64,000 bases of DNA from Crocinitomicaceae bacterium. GTDB lineage: Bacteria > Bacteroidota > Bacteroidia > Flavobacteriales_D > Crocinitomicaceae. A program made the position numbers and the translations under genes. The stretch is from assembly GCA_024643545.1 (NCBI GenBank), contig JAHEMR010000036.1, forward strand, positions 1-64,000. The letters are read 5' to 3'. How positions within the stretch are numbered: the stretch's first letter is position 1; every line of letters starts with the position of its first letter. Below the pieces are notes generated by a model that did no database searches, was not told the origin of the DNA, and saw only the letters and a program-made list of their open reading frames with translations. This document shows, piece by piece, positions 33,619-42,557 of this stretch.

Positions 33619-34072
33619 ATCCATCCAAGTGGGCGACGTTTGTCCACACTTTTCTTTACCAAATCAAGCCGGAGAATTCGTGAATATTTCAGATTACATC
33701 GGTAAACAAAAGCTTGTTTTGTTTTTCTACCCTAAAGATGACACACCCGGTTGCACAAAAGAAGCCTGTGAATTTCGAGATCGATACACTGATTTCTTAG
33801 AAATTGGCTGTTCCGTTTTTGGTATCTCTTCAGATTCAGAAAAATCACACGTTGGGTTTATCGAAAAACACCAATTACCTTACCCACTTTTGTCGGATCA
33901 AAACAAAATGGTTAGGAAATTATTCGGTGTTCCATCGAATCTTTTTGGTTTAATCCCAGGACGAGTAACTTATATCATTGATGAAAAAGGAATCGTTATT
34001 GGTGTTTTCAATTCCCAATTGGATCCAATTGGACACATTGATGCTGCCTTGATGTTACTGCGTAAAAACTGA
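33611..34072 (+). CDS. bcp: Peroxiredoxin, BCP/AhpC-TSA family
   Basis: I start at the ATG at 33611, overlapping photolyase by 8 bp (153 residues). The active site is FYPKDDTPGCTKEACEFRDR, with the peroxidatic cysteine in PGCT and a second cysteine five residues on, the usual BCP arrangement. It reduces hydroperoxides with thioredoxin. As the last gene of the operon it fits a response to light-driven oxidative damage. No clear terminator follows. Confidence 0.92.
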   Translation: MNKSIQVGDVCPHFSLPNQAGEFVNISDYIGKQKLVLFFYPKDDTPGCTKEACEFRDRYTDFLEIGCSVFGISSDSEKSHVGFIEKHQLPYPLLSDQNKMVRKLFGVPSNLFGLIPGRVTYIIDEKGIVIGVFNSQLDPIGHIDAALMLLRKN

Positions 34073-34189
34073 TTTTACGCTCTTTCATTTGGAATGAAAT
34101 AATCATTCTTCGCAATCATTTAGCATGATTTTCCAGTCAAATATGGAAATGTCGCACACAAAAATAATCAGTATTTTCACCCTATTTTT

Positions 34190-34203
34190 TAGTACATGTA
34201 CTA
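34190..34203. promoter_or_regulatory. Perfect palindrome TAGTACATGTACTA
   Basis: This is an exact 14-bp palindrome flanked by T runs, and the perfect form of the near-palindromes at 185-198 and 12186-12199. It lies about 245 bp before the XRE gene and about 88 bp before a -7 box. It is a candidate dimer-binding operator. Confidence 0.55.
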
Positions 34204-34290
34204 TTTTTTTGAAGAAAATTGCAGCTGAAACTTGTAAGTTATTTTAATTTATACTAGAATAAACTATAGTATTTCTAATTTTTTTTTCAC

Positions 34291-34298
34291 TATATTTG
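34291..34298 (+). promoter_or_regulatory. -7 box TATATTTG
   Basis: This fully matches TAnnTTTG and is the only good match upstream of the XRE gene, giving a leader of about 140 nt. No clear -33 box is seen. Confidence 0.35.
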
Positions 34299-34414
34299 TA
34301 TTGACGACAATACCTACTCAACTACTTGATTTACAGATATTTTCATTCGTATTTTGAATTTATTTTTACTAATTTTCATAAAGCAAATGTAAATTTTTTA
34401 AAGGTATTTGTAAT

Positions 34415-34435
34415 CATTTCTTGTTTGAAGAAATG
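34415..34435. promoter_or_regulatory. Inverted repeat CATTTCTT-N5-AAGAAATG before the XRE start
   Basis: An 8-bp perfect inverted repeat ends 12 bp before the GTG start. Its place and size suit an autoregulatory site for a dimeric XRE protein, or a leader hairpin over the ribosome site (inference). Confidence 0.45.
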
Positions 34436-34447
34436 TAAATTTGTTAA

Positions 34448-34783
34448 GTGAAAAATATCGTAGCAAAAAAAATTCGCTTAGAGCGATTGAAACAAAATCT
34501 AAGTCAGCAAAACATGGCTGATGAGTTAGGCATTACAGCTGCCGCTTATTCCAATCTGGAGAGAGGTGTTTCTGACATCACCATTTCTCGGTTGTTTGAA
34601 GTTTCTAGGATTCTGAGTAAAACACCTCAGTGGTTCATAGAAGAGTCACCCTCATCTCATGATAATTACGACAAGAACCTGGTTGAATCCGGAATTAAGC
34701 ACGATTTAATCATTCTGCAAAAGGAAATGGAGTTTTTAAAACACCAACTTACGAACGTTCATTTACAATTGAATAAAAAGTAA
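34448..34783 (+). CDS. XRE-family transcriptional regulator
   Basis: The 111-residue protein begins with GTG. Its helix-turn-helix is IRLERLKQNLSQQNMADELG followed by ITAAAYSNLERGVSDITISRL (about residues 8-50). SKTPQWFIEES links to a charged C-terminal helix (KEMEFLKHQLTNVHLQLNKK) that probably forms a coiled coil. The long upstream region with palindromes suggests it is itself tightly regulated. The targets are unknown. Confidence 0.88.
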   Translation: MKNIVAKKIRLERLKQNLSQQNMADELGITAAAYSNLERGVSDITISRLFEVSRILSKTPQWFIEESPSSHDNYDKNLVESGIKHDLIILQKEMEFLKHQLTNVHLQLNKK

Positions 34784-34808
34784 AAAAGCCGCCTATTGGC
34801 AGCTTTTC
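34783..34808 (+). terminator. Terminator of the XRE gene
   Basis: AAAAGC-C-GCC and GGC-A-GCTTTT pair around TATT with one mismatch, followed by a short T stretch. Confidence 0.55.
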
Positions 34809-34819
34809 ACACTTATTTC

Positions 34820-34852
34820 TTGTTTGATTATTGTTTGATTATTGTTTGATTA
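34820..34852. repeat. Three perfect tandem copies of an 11-mer (TTGTTTGATTA)
   Basis: The copies are at 34820-34830, 34831-34841 and 34842-34852. The stop codon of the YceI gene on the minus strand falls inside the third copy, so the array spans its end and the downstream DNA. Confidence 0.9.
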
Positions 34853-35366
34853 ACTGAACTTCACAATTCAAGTTGATGTCATCTCCCAAAACAATATTTC
34901 CAGCTTCAGTAACTGCACTCCATGTCAAACCAAACTCACTTCTTTTGATTTTGCCTGTAATTGACATACCTGCTTTTGTTTGTCCGTAAGGATCAACAGC
35001 AATTCCTGCAAAATCAGCCAATAACGTTACTGGTTTAACAACTCCTTTAATATTCATATCACCTGAAATCTCTAACTCGCTTTCATTAAGTTTCTTAACT
35101 GAAGTAGAATGAAATGTTAATTCTGGGTGAGCTGCTGCATCAAAGAAATCAGCTGATTTCAAGTGTCCATCTCTATCTGCAACTCCTGTGTTGATGCTAT
35201 CAATTGAAGCATTAAATGAGAAGTTTGCCGTACTGAAGTCATCTCCAGAAGTTGACGCCTCAGCAGCGAATTGACCAAATTTTCCACTTACATTTGAAAT
35301 CATCATGTGACGCACTTTGAAACCGATTTCACTGTGCATTCCGTCAATTGTCCATTTAGTATCCAT
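34839..35366 (-). CDS. YceI-family protein
   Basis: I start at 35366 (MDTKWTIDGMHSEIGF), because the 10 upstream codons are poor. The 175-residue protein has the YceI lipocalin-like start 'W.iD..HS.i.F.vrHmm', then DRDGHLKSADFFDAAAHPEL and the family ending KRSEFGLTW...VGDDI-type strands. YceI proteins bind isoprenoid-like lipids in a beta-barrel. No signal peptide is present, so this one should be cytoplasmic. It stands alone. Confidence 0.92.
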   Translation of the reverse strand: MDTKWTIDGMHSEIGFKVRHMMISNVSGKFGQFAAEASTSGDDFSTANFSFNASIDSINTGVADRDGHLKSADFFDAAAHPELTFHSTSVKKLNESELEISGDMNIKGVVKPVTLLADFAGIAVDPYGQTKAGMSITGKIKRSEFGLTWSAVTEAGNIVLGDDINLNCEVQLIKQ

Positions 35367-35468
35367 ATTTTCTTTTTTTGACAAAGGTAAGATCAAAACA
35401 CGTGCTATATACTTGACCTGTGTTAAGAGAATGACTCTAACGCATTATTTTTTTTGTATTTTTGACAT

Positions 35469-36188
35469 ATGAAATTACTTCAGCTTTTTATTGTTATTTT
35501 TCTCTATAGCTCCATAGAGGCTCAAATCATTTCAACGAATGCTGCACCTCTAAAGAAAAATAAGGATAAAGACAGTGCTTCCGTTTTGTATATGGACTTC
35601 CAACGATTGAATACAACCCCACATCTAACGCAAAACACAGCATTTCTTACCGTTCCTTTAGGTGAACGTGCAAATGAAACGACATTGAAAGTTTGGTCCT
35701 ATCAACTAGGGCTTTGCTCACCAATTGCAAGAAACCTTTCGTTTGATGGAGGATTGGCCATGATTCAGACAGGAGAAAAATATGACTGGAATTCCACGAC
35801 CACTGATTCAAGCTATCGTTACACGACAAAATACCGCTATTTTGGGATGCCTTTACAGTTGAAATTTCAAACGGGGAAAGACATCGTGTTTTTTATGGGC
35901 GTAGGCATAATGCCACAACTGTTTCAATCGTACAAACAAGAGATCGCATGGACCGATTCTTTAGGTAATGCTGGTAGTAAAATGCTCGAGGATAAATCCA
36001 TGTGTCAGTCCTTCGTGCTTTCTGCATTGGCAAGCACAGGTGTACAACTCCATTTTAAAAGCAACTATGGACTTCGTTTTAGTTTGAATTACCGCTATCA
36101 ACTAACAAACACTTACGGTCCATATCAATATTTCAAGCATTTCTCAACTGGAATCGGAGGAGGAGTTGCATTAACACGAAAATTCTAA
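35469..36188 (+). CDS. Outer membrane beta-barrel protein
   Basis: The 239-residue product has a signal peptide ending near SSIEAQ, then amphipathic strands (LKVWSYQLGLCSPIARNLSF, YFGMPLQLKFQTG, YGLRFSLNYRYQL) and a final strand FSTGIGGGVALTRKF with a terminal Phe, as barrels require. It lies 2 bp before the NIF3 gene. The function is unknown. Confidence 0.72.
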   Translation: MKLLQLFIVIFLYSSIEAQIISTNAAPLKKNKDKDSASVLYMDFQRLNTTPHLTQNTAFLTVPLGERANETTLKVWSYQLGLCSPIARNLSFDGGLAMIQTGEKYDWNSTTTDSSYRYTTKYRYFGMPLQLKFQTGKDIVFFMGVGIMPQLFQSYKQEIAWTDSLGNAGSKMLEDKSMCQSFVLSALASTGVQLHFKSNYGLRFSLNYRYQLTNTYGPYQYFKHFSTGIGGGVALTRKF

Positions 36189-36190
36189 CC

Positions 36191-37285
36191 ATGCAGGTAA
36201 AGGAAATAATTCATTTTTTAGAGGAATCATTTCCCCTTTCTCTTCAAGAATCCTATGACAATTGCGGGCTCATTTGCGGCCGAATGGATCAAGAAGTTCA
36301 AGGCGTTTTATTGTGTTTAGATAGTCTTGAAGCAACGGTAGATGAAGCAATCGAAAAAGAATGTCAATTAATCATCGCCCATCATCCGATTATCTTTACA
36401 GGATTAAAGAAAATAACCGGCGTTTCTTACGTCGAACGTGTCGTAGAGAAATGCATCAAACATGGAATTTCTCTATACGCAATTCATACCAATTTAGACA
36501 ATCACATCGATGGCGTGAACGGTGAAATTGCCAATAAAATTGGACTTGTTCAAAGAAGGATTTTACGTCCAATGAAAAATCAACTCTACAAATTGGTGGT
36601 TTTTATGCCAAAATATGCGTTAGAGAGCATTGATTCTGCACTTTTTCACGTGGGTGTTGGATCCATTGGAAATTATTCAGAATGTCATTTTAGAACCGAA
36701 GGAATCGGAACTTTCAAACCAAATCATTTGGCGAATCCAACAATTGGAACAAATAATAACCGAGAGGAAGTAGAAGAATTTCGTGTGGAATACCTTGTAC
36801 CAAAATCCCGAATCGGAATTACCTTACGCACACTTTTTGAGGTGCATCCTTATGAAGAAGTTGCGCATGAAATTTACCCAATTGAAAATCAAGATCAGCG
36901 TCTAGGTGCTGGTATGATTGGGGAATTACCCGATGAAATCGATGCGATGACCTTCTTGAAATCACTCAAAGAAACGTTCAACTGTCAAGTGATACGACAT
37001 ACAAAACTATTGTCTAAACCAATTAAAACAGTCGCGATTTGTGGTGGATCAGGTAGTTTTTTATTAGCTGATGCAATCCGTTCTAAGGCAGACATTTTTA
37101 TAACTGGTGACTTCAAATACCATGAGTTTTTCGATGCGGAAAATCACTTAATTATTGCTGATATTGGTCATTTTGAAAGTGAACAATTCACTCCGCAATT
37201 ATTAGCTGAGAAACTTAAAGAAAAATTTACTAAATTTGCAGTCCGATTAACTGATTTAAATACGAATCCTATTAATTATCTATAG
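36191..37285 (+). CDS. NIF3-like dinuclear metal-centre protein (DUF34)
   Basis: The 364-residue protein has the metal-binding LIIAHHPIIFTGLKKI and IHTNLDNHIDG early, and FITGDFKYHEF with IADIGHFESEQF late. Between them is the YqfO/CutA-like insert (LYKLVVFMPKYALESIDSAL to about residue 240), so it is the long form. It assembles as a hexamer; its activity is not settled (named GTP cyclohydrolase 1 type 2 by some). It is followed with 3 bp by the coiled-coil zinc-ribbon gene, a frequent neighbour. Confidence 0.93.
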   Translation: MQVKEIIHFLEESFPLSLQESYDNCGLICGRMDQEVQGVLLCLDSLEATVDEAIEKECQLIIAHHPIIFTGLKKITGVSYVERVVEKCIKHGISLYAIHTNLDNHIDGVNGEIANKIGLVQRRILRPMKNQLYKLVVFMPKYALESIDSALFHVGVGSIGNYSECHFRTEGIGTFKPNHLANPTIGTNNNREEVEEFRVEYLVPKSRIGITLRTLFEVHPYEEVAHEIYPIENQDQRLGAGMIGELPDEIDAMTFLKSLKETFNCQVIRHTKLLSKPIKTVAICGGSGSFLLADAIRSKADIFITGDFKYHEFFDAENHLIIADIGHFESEQFTPQLLAEKLKEKFTKFAVRLTDLNTNPINYL

Positions 37286-37288
37286 CAT

Positions 37289-38041
37289 ATGGCAGCAACG
37301 GCAACAAAAAAAGAGGTGACCATCGCACAAAAATTGGACGCACTTTTTGAGCTTCAAAAAATTGATTCTGAAATCGACCGCATTCGTACCATCCGTGGTG
37401 AGCTTCCATTAGAGGTTCAGGATTTAGAAGATGAAATCAGCGGACTTACAACACGTGTTGGAAAAATCAATGATGAGATGCAAGAGTTAGAAACAGAAAT
37501 TTCTGACCGAAAAATCGCTTCCAAAGATTCAGAAGCAGCTATTGTAAAGTACAAAGAGCAACAAAACAATGTTCGAAATAACCGTGAGTTTGAATCTCTT
37601 TCCAAGGAAATTGAATTCCAAGAATTGGAAATCAAATTACATGAGAAAAAGACAAAAGAAGCACGCTACAAAATTGATTTGAAAAATGAAACGTTGACAG
37701 AAGCAACAGATCGTTTGAATTCAAAACAAGCAGATTTAGACCTTAAACAGTCTGAATTGGATGCGATTATTAGCGAAACACAAAAAGACGAAGATCGTTT
37801 GATGAAAGCTTCAGACGATGCGAAGAAAAAAATTGAAAGCCGTTTGGTATTTGCATATGATCGCCTTCGTGAAAATGCAAAAAATGGATTAGCTGTTGTT
37901 CAAGTAATGCGCGGATCTTGTGGTGGATGTTTTAACAAAATCCCACCTCAACGTCAACTTGACATCGTTACAAAAAAGAAAATTATTGTATGTGAGCACT
38001 GTGGACGTATCCTAGTTCCAGTTGAAGGTACAGAGGAATAA
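37289..38041 (+). CDS. Coiled-coil C4 zinc-ribbon protein (CT398-like)
   Basis: Residues 15-185 of this 250-residue protein form a long antiparallel coiled coil. The C-terminal ribbon has the cysteine pairs in GSCGGCFNKIPPQ and VCEHCGRIL. This matches the CT398/zf-RING_7 family often found beside NIF3 genes. Its role is not known; nucleic acid or sigma-54 binding has been proposed for relatives. It is in an operon with NIF3 and ends at a strong terminator. Confidence 0.88.
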   Translation: MAATATKKEVTIAQKLDALFELQKIDSEIDRIRTIRGELPLEVQDLEDEISGLTTRVGKINDEMQELETEISDRKIASKDSEAAIVKYKEQQNNVRNNREFESLSKEIEFQELEIKLHEKKTKEARYKIDLKNETLTEATDRLNSKQADLDLKQSELDAIISETQKDEDRLMKASDDAKKKIESRLVFAYDRLRENAKNGLAVVQVMRGSCGGCFNKIPPQRQLDIVTKKKIIVCEHCGRILVPVEGTEE

Positions 38042-38056
38042 CAACCATCTTAGTAT

Positions 38057-38088
38057 AAAAAAGCTTCCACTTGGAAGCTTTTTTTTTG
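38057..38088. terminator. Bidirectional terminator
   Basis: The stem AAGCTTCC/GGAAGCTT has the 4-nt loop ACTT, with A and T runs outside. It serves the zinc-ribbon gene and the convergent dnaE. Confidence 0.9.
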
Positions 38089-38092
38089 TCTA

Positions 38093-41000
38093 TTAGTTTA
38101 ACCTAAACTCCACATCTAATTTTGCCAACTCTTTAAACAAACTGGAAGATGGTTGAATTTTAACAGATCGTGATGGTAAGTTTACCTCATATCCTTCTAT
38201 AGGATCGAATACCGTAAAATGCAATTGACAATTTCCTTGATTCTGATTAAACAATTCATTTAATTTATCAATCATCAAGTGATCCACCTCTTTAGATGAA
38301 AATTTCAAGTGAAGGCTTTTCGTACGTTTTTCACGTAAATCTTGAAGTAGATCTATGCTGTGAACCACAAATTCTAACTGCTGACGAAAACGGGGAACTT
38401 CGATGCGTCCTTTCAAGGTGATGAACGTCCCAGGCTCCATAAAATGTTTGAATTTCAAGTAATTCTCTTTGAACAAATTCAAGCGAAACGCATCTTGGTA
38501 ATCTTCAATCGTTAAGGTACCAAATCCATCTCCATGTTTCGTGAAACGGTGTTCCGCATTGGTCACGATTGCTGCAATGAGTAAATCACGTCCTTTATAC
38601 TGCTCAAGATCATTTAATACCCCAATATTTCCTGTGCAAAAGGAATCGATTTCTATTTTAAAATCATCTAGCGGGTGGCCCGAAATAAAAATCCCAACGA
38701 CTTCTTTCTCCCGGTTCAATTTATAAATTGCCGGCCATTCTTCGCAACGTGGAACTTGAGGCTCGGGCATACTCGTACCCGTAGACTCCCCAAACATAGA
38801 TGCTTGTGCCGAATTTTCTTGTTCCTGAAAACTTGCTCCATAGCGAACGGCATTTTCCAAGAAACTTCTTCCACTTGGATCATTTGCGAAATACTGAGCA
38901 CGGTGAACTCCTGGGAATGAATCAAATCCGCCAGCATACGCCAAACTTTCGAAGGCACGTTTGTTGCAAATGCGCAAACTTACCCGTTTTGTCATATCAA
39001 AAATCGACGTGAATGGTCCGTTTTTACGCTCTTCAACAATGGCTTCAACCGGTGCTGAACCAAGTCCTTTAACCGCACCTAAACCAAAGCGAATCGCACC
39101 AGCTTGGTTCACAGCAAACGTAAAACTAGACTCATTTACATCTGGACCTAATACAGGTACTCCCATGCGACGACACTCCTCCATAAAGAAAGAAACCTGT
39201 TTGATGTCATTCATGTTATTACTCAAAACAGACGCCATGTATTCCGCTGGATAATTTGCTTTTAAGTAAGCTGTTTGATAGGCAATCCAAGCATAACATG
39301 TCGAGTGGGATTTATTAAAGGCATAGGAAGCGAAGGCTTCCCAGTCCTTCCAAATTTTCTCCAACTTATCAGGCTTGTGTCCTTTACCACTTGCTCGCTC
39401 AATGAACGTTGGTTTCATTTTATCCAATACCTTTCGGTCTTTTTTACCCATCGCTTTTCGCAGTGTATCCGCTTCACCTTTGGTGAAATCTGCCAACTTC
39501 TGCGAGAGTAACATTACTTGCTCCTGATAAACGGTAATTCCGTATGTTTCCTTTAAATATTCTTCACAATCATCTAAATCATAGATGATTTCTTCTTCTC
39601 CGTGTTTACGTTTGCAGTAAGATGGAATATACTCCATCGGTCCTGGACGATACAAGGCGTTCATGGCAATTAAATCCGCAAATGCCGTTGGTTTTAACTC
39701 CTTTAAGTGTTTTTGCATTCCAGGAGATTCATATTGGAATATTCCGACTGTTTCACCGCGTTGAAATAAGCCATACGTTAATTCATCATCGATCGGAAAT
39801 TCATCTGGATCTAAATCAATTCCTTTATTCTCCTTTACTAAACGAACGGCATCTTTAATTAAAGTCAAGGTTTTTAATCCTAGGAAGTCCATTTTTAACA
39901 ATCCGGCAGATTCTGCAACGGAGTTATCGTATTGCGTGCAGACCATTTCTGAATCTTTCGCGGTCGCAACAGGGACAAAGTTGGTCAGGTCATCTGGAGT
40001 GATAATGACCCCACACGCATGAATTCCGGTATTTCTTACGGAACCTTCAATTTCCGTTGCCTTCTGTAAAACGCGTCCTTGCAAATCGGAACCCGCAGCT
40101 ATTCGACGCAATTCTTTCGCATTGGCTACCGCTTCTTGGTTTTTCAGTTTATCGATTAATTCTGTTTCCGAAAAAGAGAATAACTTTTTAAGGGAAATAT
40201 CGGGGATTAATTTTGCGAGTCGATCCGCTTCTGGTAACGGTAAATTCATTACCCTTGCCGTATCTCGAATAGCAGATTTTGCTGCCATCGTTCCATAGGT
40301 GATTATTTGTGCTACTTGATTCGAACCATATTTATTAATTACATAATCGATGACACGACCTCGGCCTTCATCATCGAAGTCGATATCAATATCTGGCATT
40401 GATACGCGATCTGGATTCAAGAAACGCTCAAAGAGTAGGTCGTACTTGATTGGGTCGACATTCGTGATGTAAATGCAATAGGCAACGGCAGATCCCGCCG
40501 CGGAACCACGTCCGGGTCCCACAGATACATTCATACGACGTGCAGCATGACAAAAGTCTTGCACGATGAGGAAATAACCAGGATATCCTGTTTTTTCAAT
40601 CGTAGCTAATTCGAAATCGATTCGTTCTTGAATTTCCGGTGTAATTTCCTTGTATCGTTTTTTTGCTCCCTCATAGGTAAGGTGACGTAAAAAGGCGTTT
40701 TCACCGCGCTTACCACCGTCCAAAGCATCTTCCGGAGAAATGAACTCTGAAGGAATATCGAATGCAGGTAAAAGTACTTCTCGCGCTAATGGATATGGCT
40801 CACATTTCTCGATGATTTCCTGTACATTCAAAATCGCTTCGGGTAAATCGGCGAACAGAGAAACCATTTCCTCCGTTGACTTGAAATAATATTGGTCATT
40901 TTCCAATCCATAACGGAACCCACGACCTTTTCCTTTTGGAGTTTCCACCAGTTCATTGTCCTTCACACACAGTAATACGTCATGCGCCTGTGCATCCGTG

Positions 41001-42448
41001 CGATTCAGGTAATAGGTATTATTGGTTGCAACGATTTTCACTTCGTGTTTGCGCGCTAATTGCACTAAAATCGGATTGACCCTGTCTTCAGTTTCTAATT
41101 GATGTCGGCTTACTTCAATGTAAAAATCCTCACCAAACTGCTGTTTCCACCAAAGGAGTGCTTCCTCTGCCTGCTTCTCCCCTACATTTAAAATTAAATT
41201 AGGAATTTCTCCGTACAAATTTCCAGAAAGGACAATGATGTCCTCTTTGTATTGTTCGATGACCTCCTTGTCTACTCTCGGAACATAGTACATTCCTTTC
41301 GTGTAGGCAATGGAAGCTAATTTTATAATGTTCTGATAACCATTTTTATTTTTCGCCAGCAATACGACTTGATAACCGTTATCCTTCACGCTTTTATCAT
41401 TCAGATTTCGGCAGACATTGAACTCACATCCGATAATCGGAATAATCTCTTCTTTATCAAATGATTCACCATTTTCTTCTGCTAATTTTCGCTCCTCACG
41501 AACTTTAGCGTTATAATTACTTGCCGCTTTTTCAAAGTGAAAAGCCGCCATCATATTTCCAGTATCTGTCAAGGCTACCGCCCTGTGCTTTAATTCTGCC
41601 GCTTTTTGGATCAATTGTCCAACTTCTGCGGTAGACTGCAAAATCGAATACTGTGTATGGTTGTGTAAATGCGCGAATTTTACACCCGTTAAATTTTCCG
41701 AAGAAGCAGGCGTAACAGGCGTTTGAATAACTTCTTTTTCCTTTTGTGCTTCGCGTAATTTCGCACTTTCTGCTTTTAAGTTGACGTGCTGTAATCCAAT
41801 TGTTTGAATTTCGGTTGGATTCGCTGTTTTATAGGATTCAAAATACCCTGGTTCTTGAAGAAGTTCCTCCAAGGTGTAATGTTCCTTACGGATCAATTCT
41901 AAAAAACAACGAGTCGTTGATTCGACATCGGCCGTTGCGTTGTGCGCCTCATTGAATCCAACGTGGAAAAGAAAGTCGTGTAATTCTGTTAAGGTCGGCA
42001 ATTTAAATTTTCCTCCACGTCCTCCTGGCAATTGACACATTTCCGCAGTCCGCTCTGTACAAGTATCCAAGATGGGAAGGGTGAGTGGCGTTTCTTCGTT
42101 CAAGCGAAAATACTCGCAGCCCATGACATTGATGTCAAATCGAACATTGTGTCCAACGATGAAATCCGCTTTTTCGAGTGCTTTTTTGAATAAAAATAAT
42201 ACGTCGCCTAAATCTTCTCCAGCTAAACTTGCTAATTCCGTAGAAATACCATGAATTTGCTCCGATTGAAAGGGAATATTGAATCCATCCGGACGAATTA
42301 AAAAGTCCTTTTGTTCAACCAAAGTCCCATCAGCCTCATGCAACTGCCAAGCAATCTGAACAACACGTGGCCAGTTTGACGTATCCGAAATCGGCGCGTT
42401 ATAATTTCTTGGTAATCCAGTGGTTTCGGTGTCAAAAATTAGGTACAT
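38093..42448 (-). CDS. dnaE: DNA polymerase III alpha subunit with N-terminal exonuclease
   Basis: At 1451 residues it is about 290 longer than E. coli DnaE. The extra part is an N-terminal DnaQ-like exonuclease: YLIFDTETTGLPRNY (ExoI), FIVGHNVRFDINV (ExoII) and HNATADVESTTRCF (ExoIII). A PHP domain starts near residue 260 (FAHLHNHTQYSILQS), and the polymerase active site is in SMPDIDIDFDDEGRGR. A helix-hairpin-helix and an OB domain (LLIAAIVTNAEHRFTKHGD) follow. It copies the chromosome; here proofreading seems to be in the same chain, as in many Bacteroidota. It is a single gene, read toward the terminator. Confidence 0.95.
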   Translation of the reverse strand: MYLIFDTETTGLPRNYNAPISDTSNWPRVVQIAWQLHEADGTLVEQKDFLIRPDGFNIPFQSEQIHGISTELASLAGEDLGDVLFLFKKALEKADFIVGHNVRFDINVMGCEYFRLNEETPLTLPILDTCTERTAEMCQLPGGRGGKFKLPTLTELHDFLFHVGFNEAHNATADVESTTRCFLELIRKEHYTLEELLQEPGYFESYKTANPTEIQTIGLQHVNLKAESAKLREAQKEKEVIQTPVTPASSENLTGVKFAHLHNHTQYSILQSTAEVGQLIQKAAELKHRAVALTDTGNMMAAFHFEKAASNYNAKVREERKLAEENGESFDKEEIIPIIGCEFNVCRNLNDKSVKDNGYQVVLLAKNKNGYQNIIKLASIAYTKGMYYVPRVDKEVIEQYKEDIIVLSGNLYGEIPNLILNVGEKQAEEALLWWKQQFGEDFYIEVSRHQLETEDRVNPILVQLARKHEVKIVATNNTYYLNRTDAQAHDVLLCVKDNELVETPKGKGRGFRYGLENDQYYFKSTEEMVSLFADLPEAILNVQEIIEKCEPYPLAREVLLPAFDIPSEFISPEDALDGGKRGENAFLRHLTYEGAKKRYKEITPEIQERIDFELATIEKTGYPGYFLIVQDFCHAARRMNVSVGPGRGSAAGSAVAYCIYITNVDPIKYDLLFERFLNPDRVSMPDIDIDFDDEGRGRVIDYVINKYGSNQVAQIITYGTMAAKSAIRDTARVMNLPLPEADRLAKLIPDISLKKLFSFSETELIDKLKNQEAVANAKELRRIAAGSDLQGRVLQKATEIEGSVRNTGIHACGVIITPDDLTNFVPVATAKDSEMVCTQYDNSVAESAGLLKMDFLGLKTLTLIKDAVRLVKENKGIDLDPDEFPIDDELTYGLFQRGETVGIFQYESPGMQKHLKELKPTAFADLIAMNALYRPGPMEYIPSYCKRKHGEEEIIYDLDDCEEYLKETYGITVYQEQVMLLSQKLADFTKGEADTLRKAMGKKDRKVLDKMKPTFIERASGKGHKPDKLEKIWKDWEAFASYAFNKSHSTCYAWIAYQTAYLKANYPAEYMASVLSNNMNDIKQVSFFMEECRRMGVPVLGPDVNESSFTFAVNQAGAIRFGLGAVKGLGSAPVEAIVEERKNGPFTSIFDMTKRVSLRICNKRAFESLAYAGGFDSFPGVHRAQYFANDPSGRSFLENAVRYGASFQEQENSAQASMFGESTGTSMPEPQVPRCEEWPAIYKLNREKEVVGIFISGHPLDDFKIEIDSFCTGNIGVLNDLEQYKGRDLLIAAIVTNAEHRFTKHGDGFGTLTIEDYQDAFRLNLFKENYLKFKHFMEPGTFITLKGRIEVPRFRQQLEFVVHSIDLLQDLREKRTKSLHLKFSSKEVDHLMIDKLNELFNQNQGNCQLHFTVFDPIEGYEVNLPSRSVKIQPSSSLFKELAKLDVEFRLN

Positions 42449-42557
42449 GTGCTGTGTAAAAAAGGAACTTTAAAGTTAGGGATTTGTCTGTCATTTTTTT
42501 GCCATTGTTGAAAACTATTCTTTCTCGTTTTTCACTACATTTATCTAAAATTGATTC

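Larger units (their letters stand above)
34073..34447. other. 375-bp AT-rich gap before the XRE regulator
   Basis: I see no gene in this gap. It holds the perfect palindrome TAGTACATGTACTA (34190-34203), a -7 box TATATTTG (34291-34298), and the inverted repeat at 34415-34435. It is the longest gene-free stretch in the window and seems to be a regulatory region. Confidence 0.6.

Noticed and set aside
34820-34852. Possible CRISPR-like array (three short repeats)
   Set aside because: The 11-bp units are directly adjacent with no spacers, and no cas gene is near.
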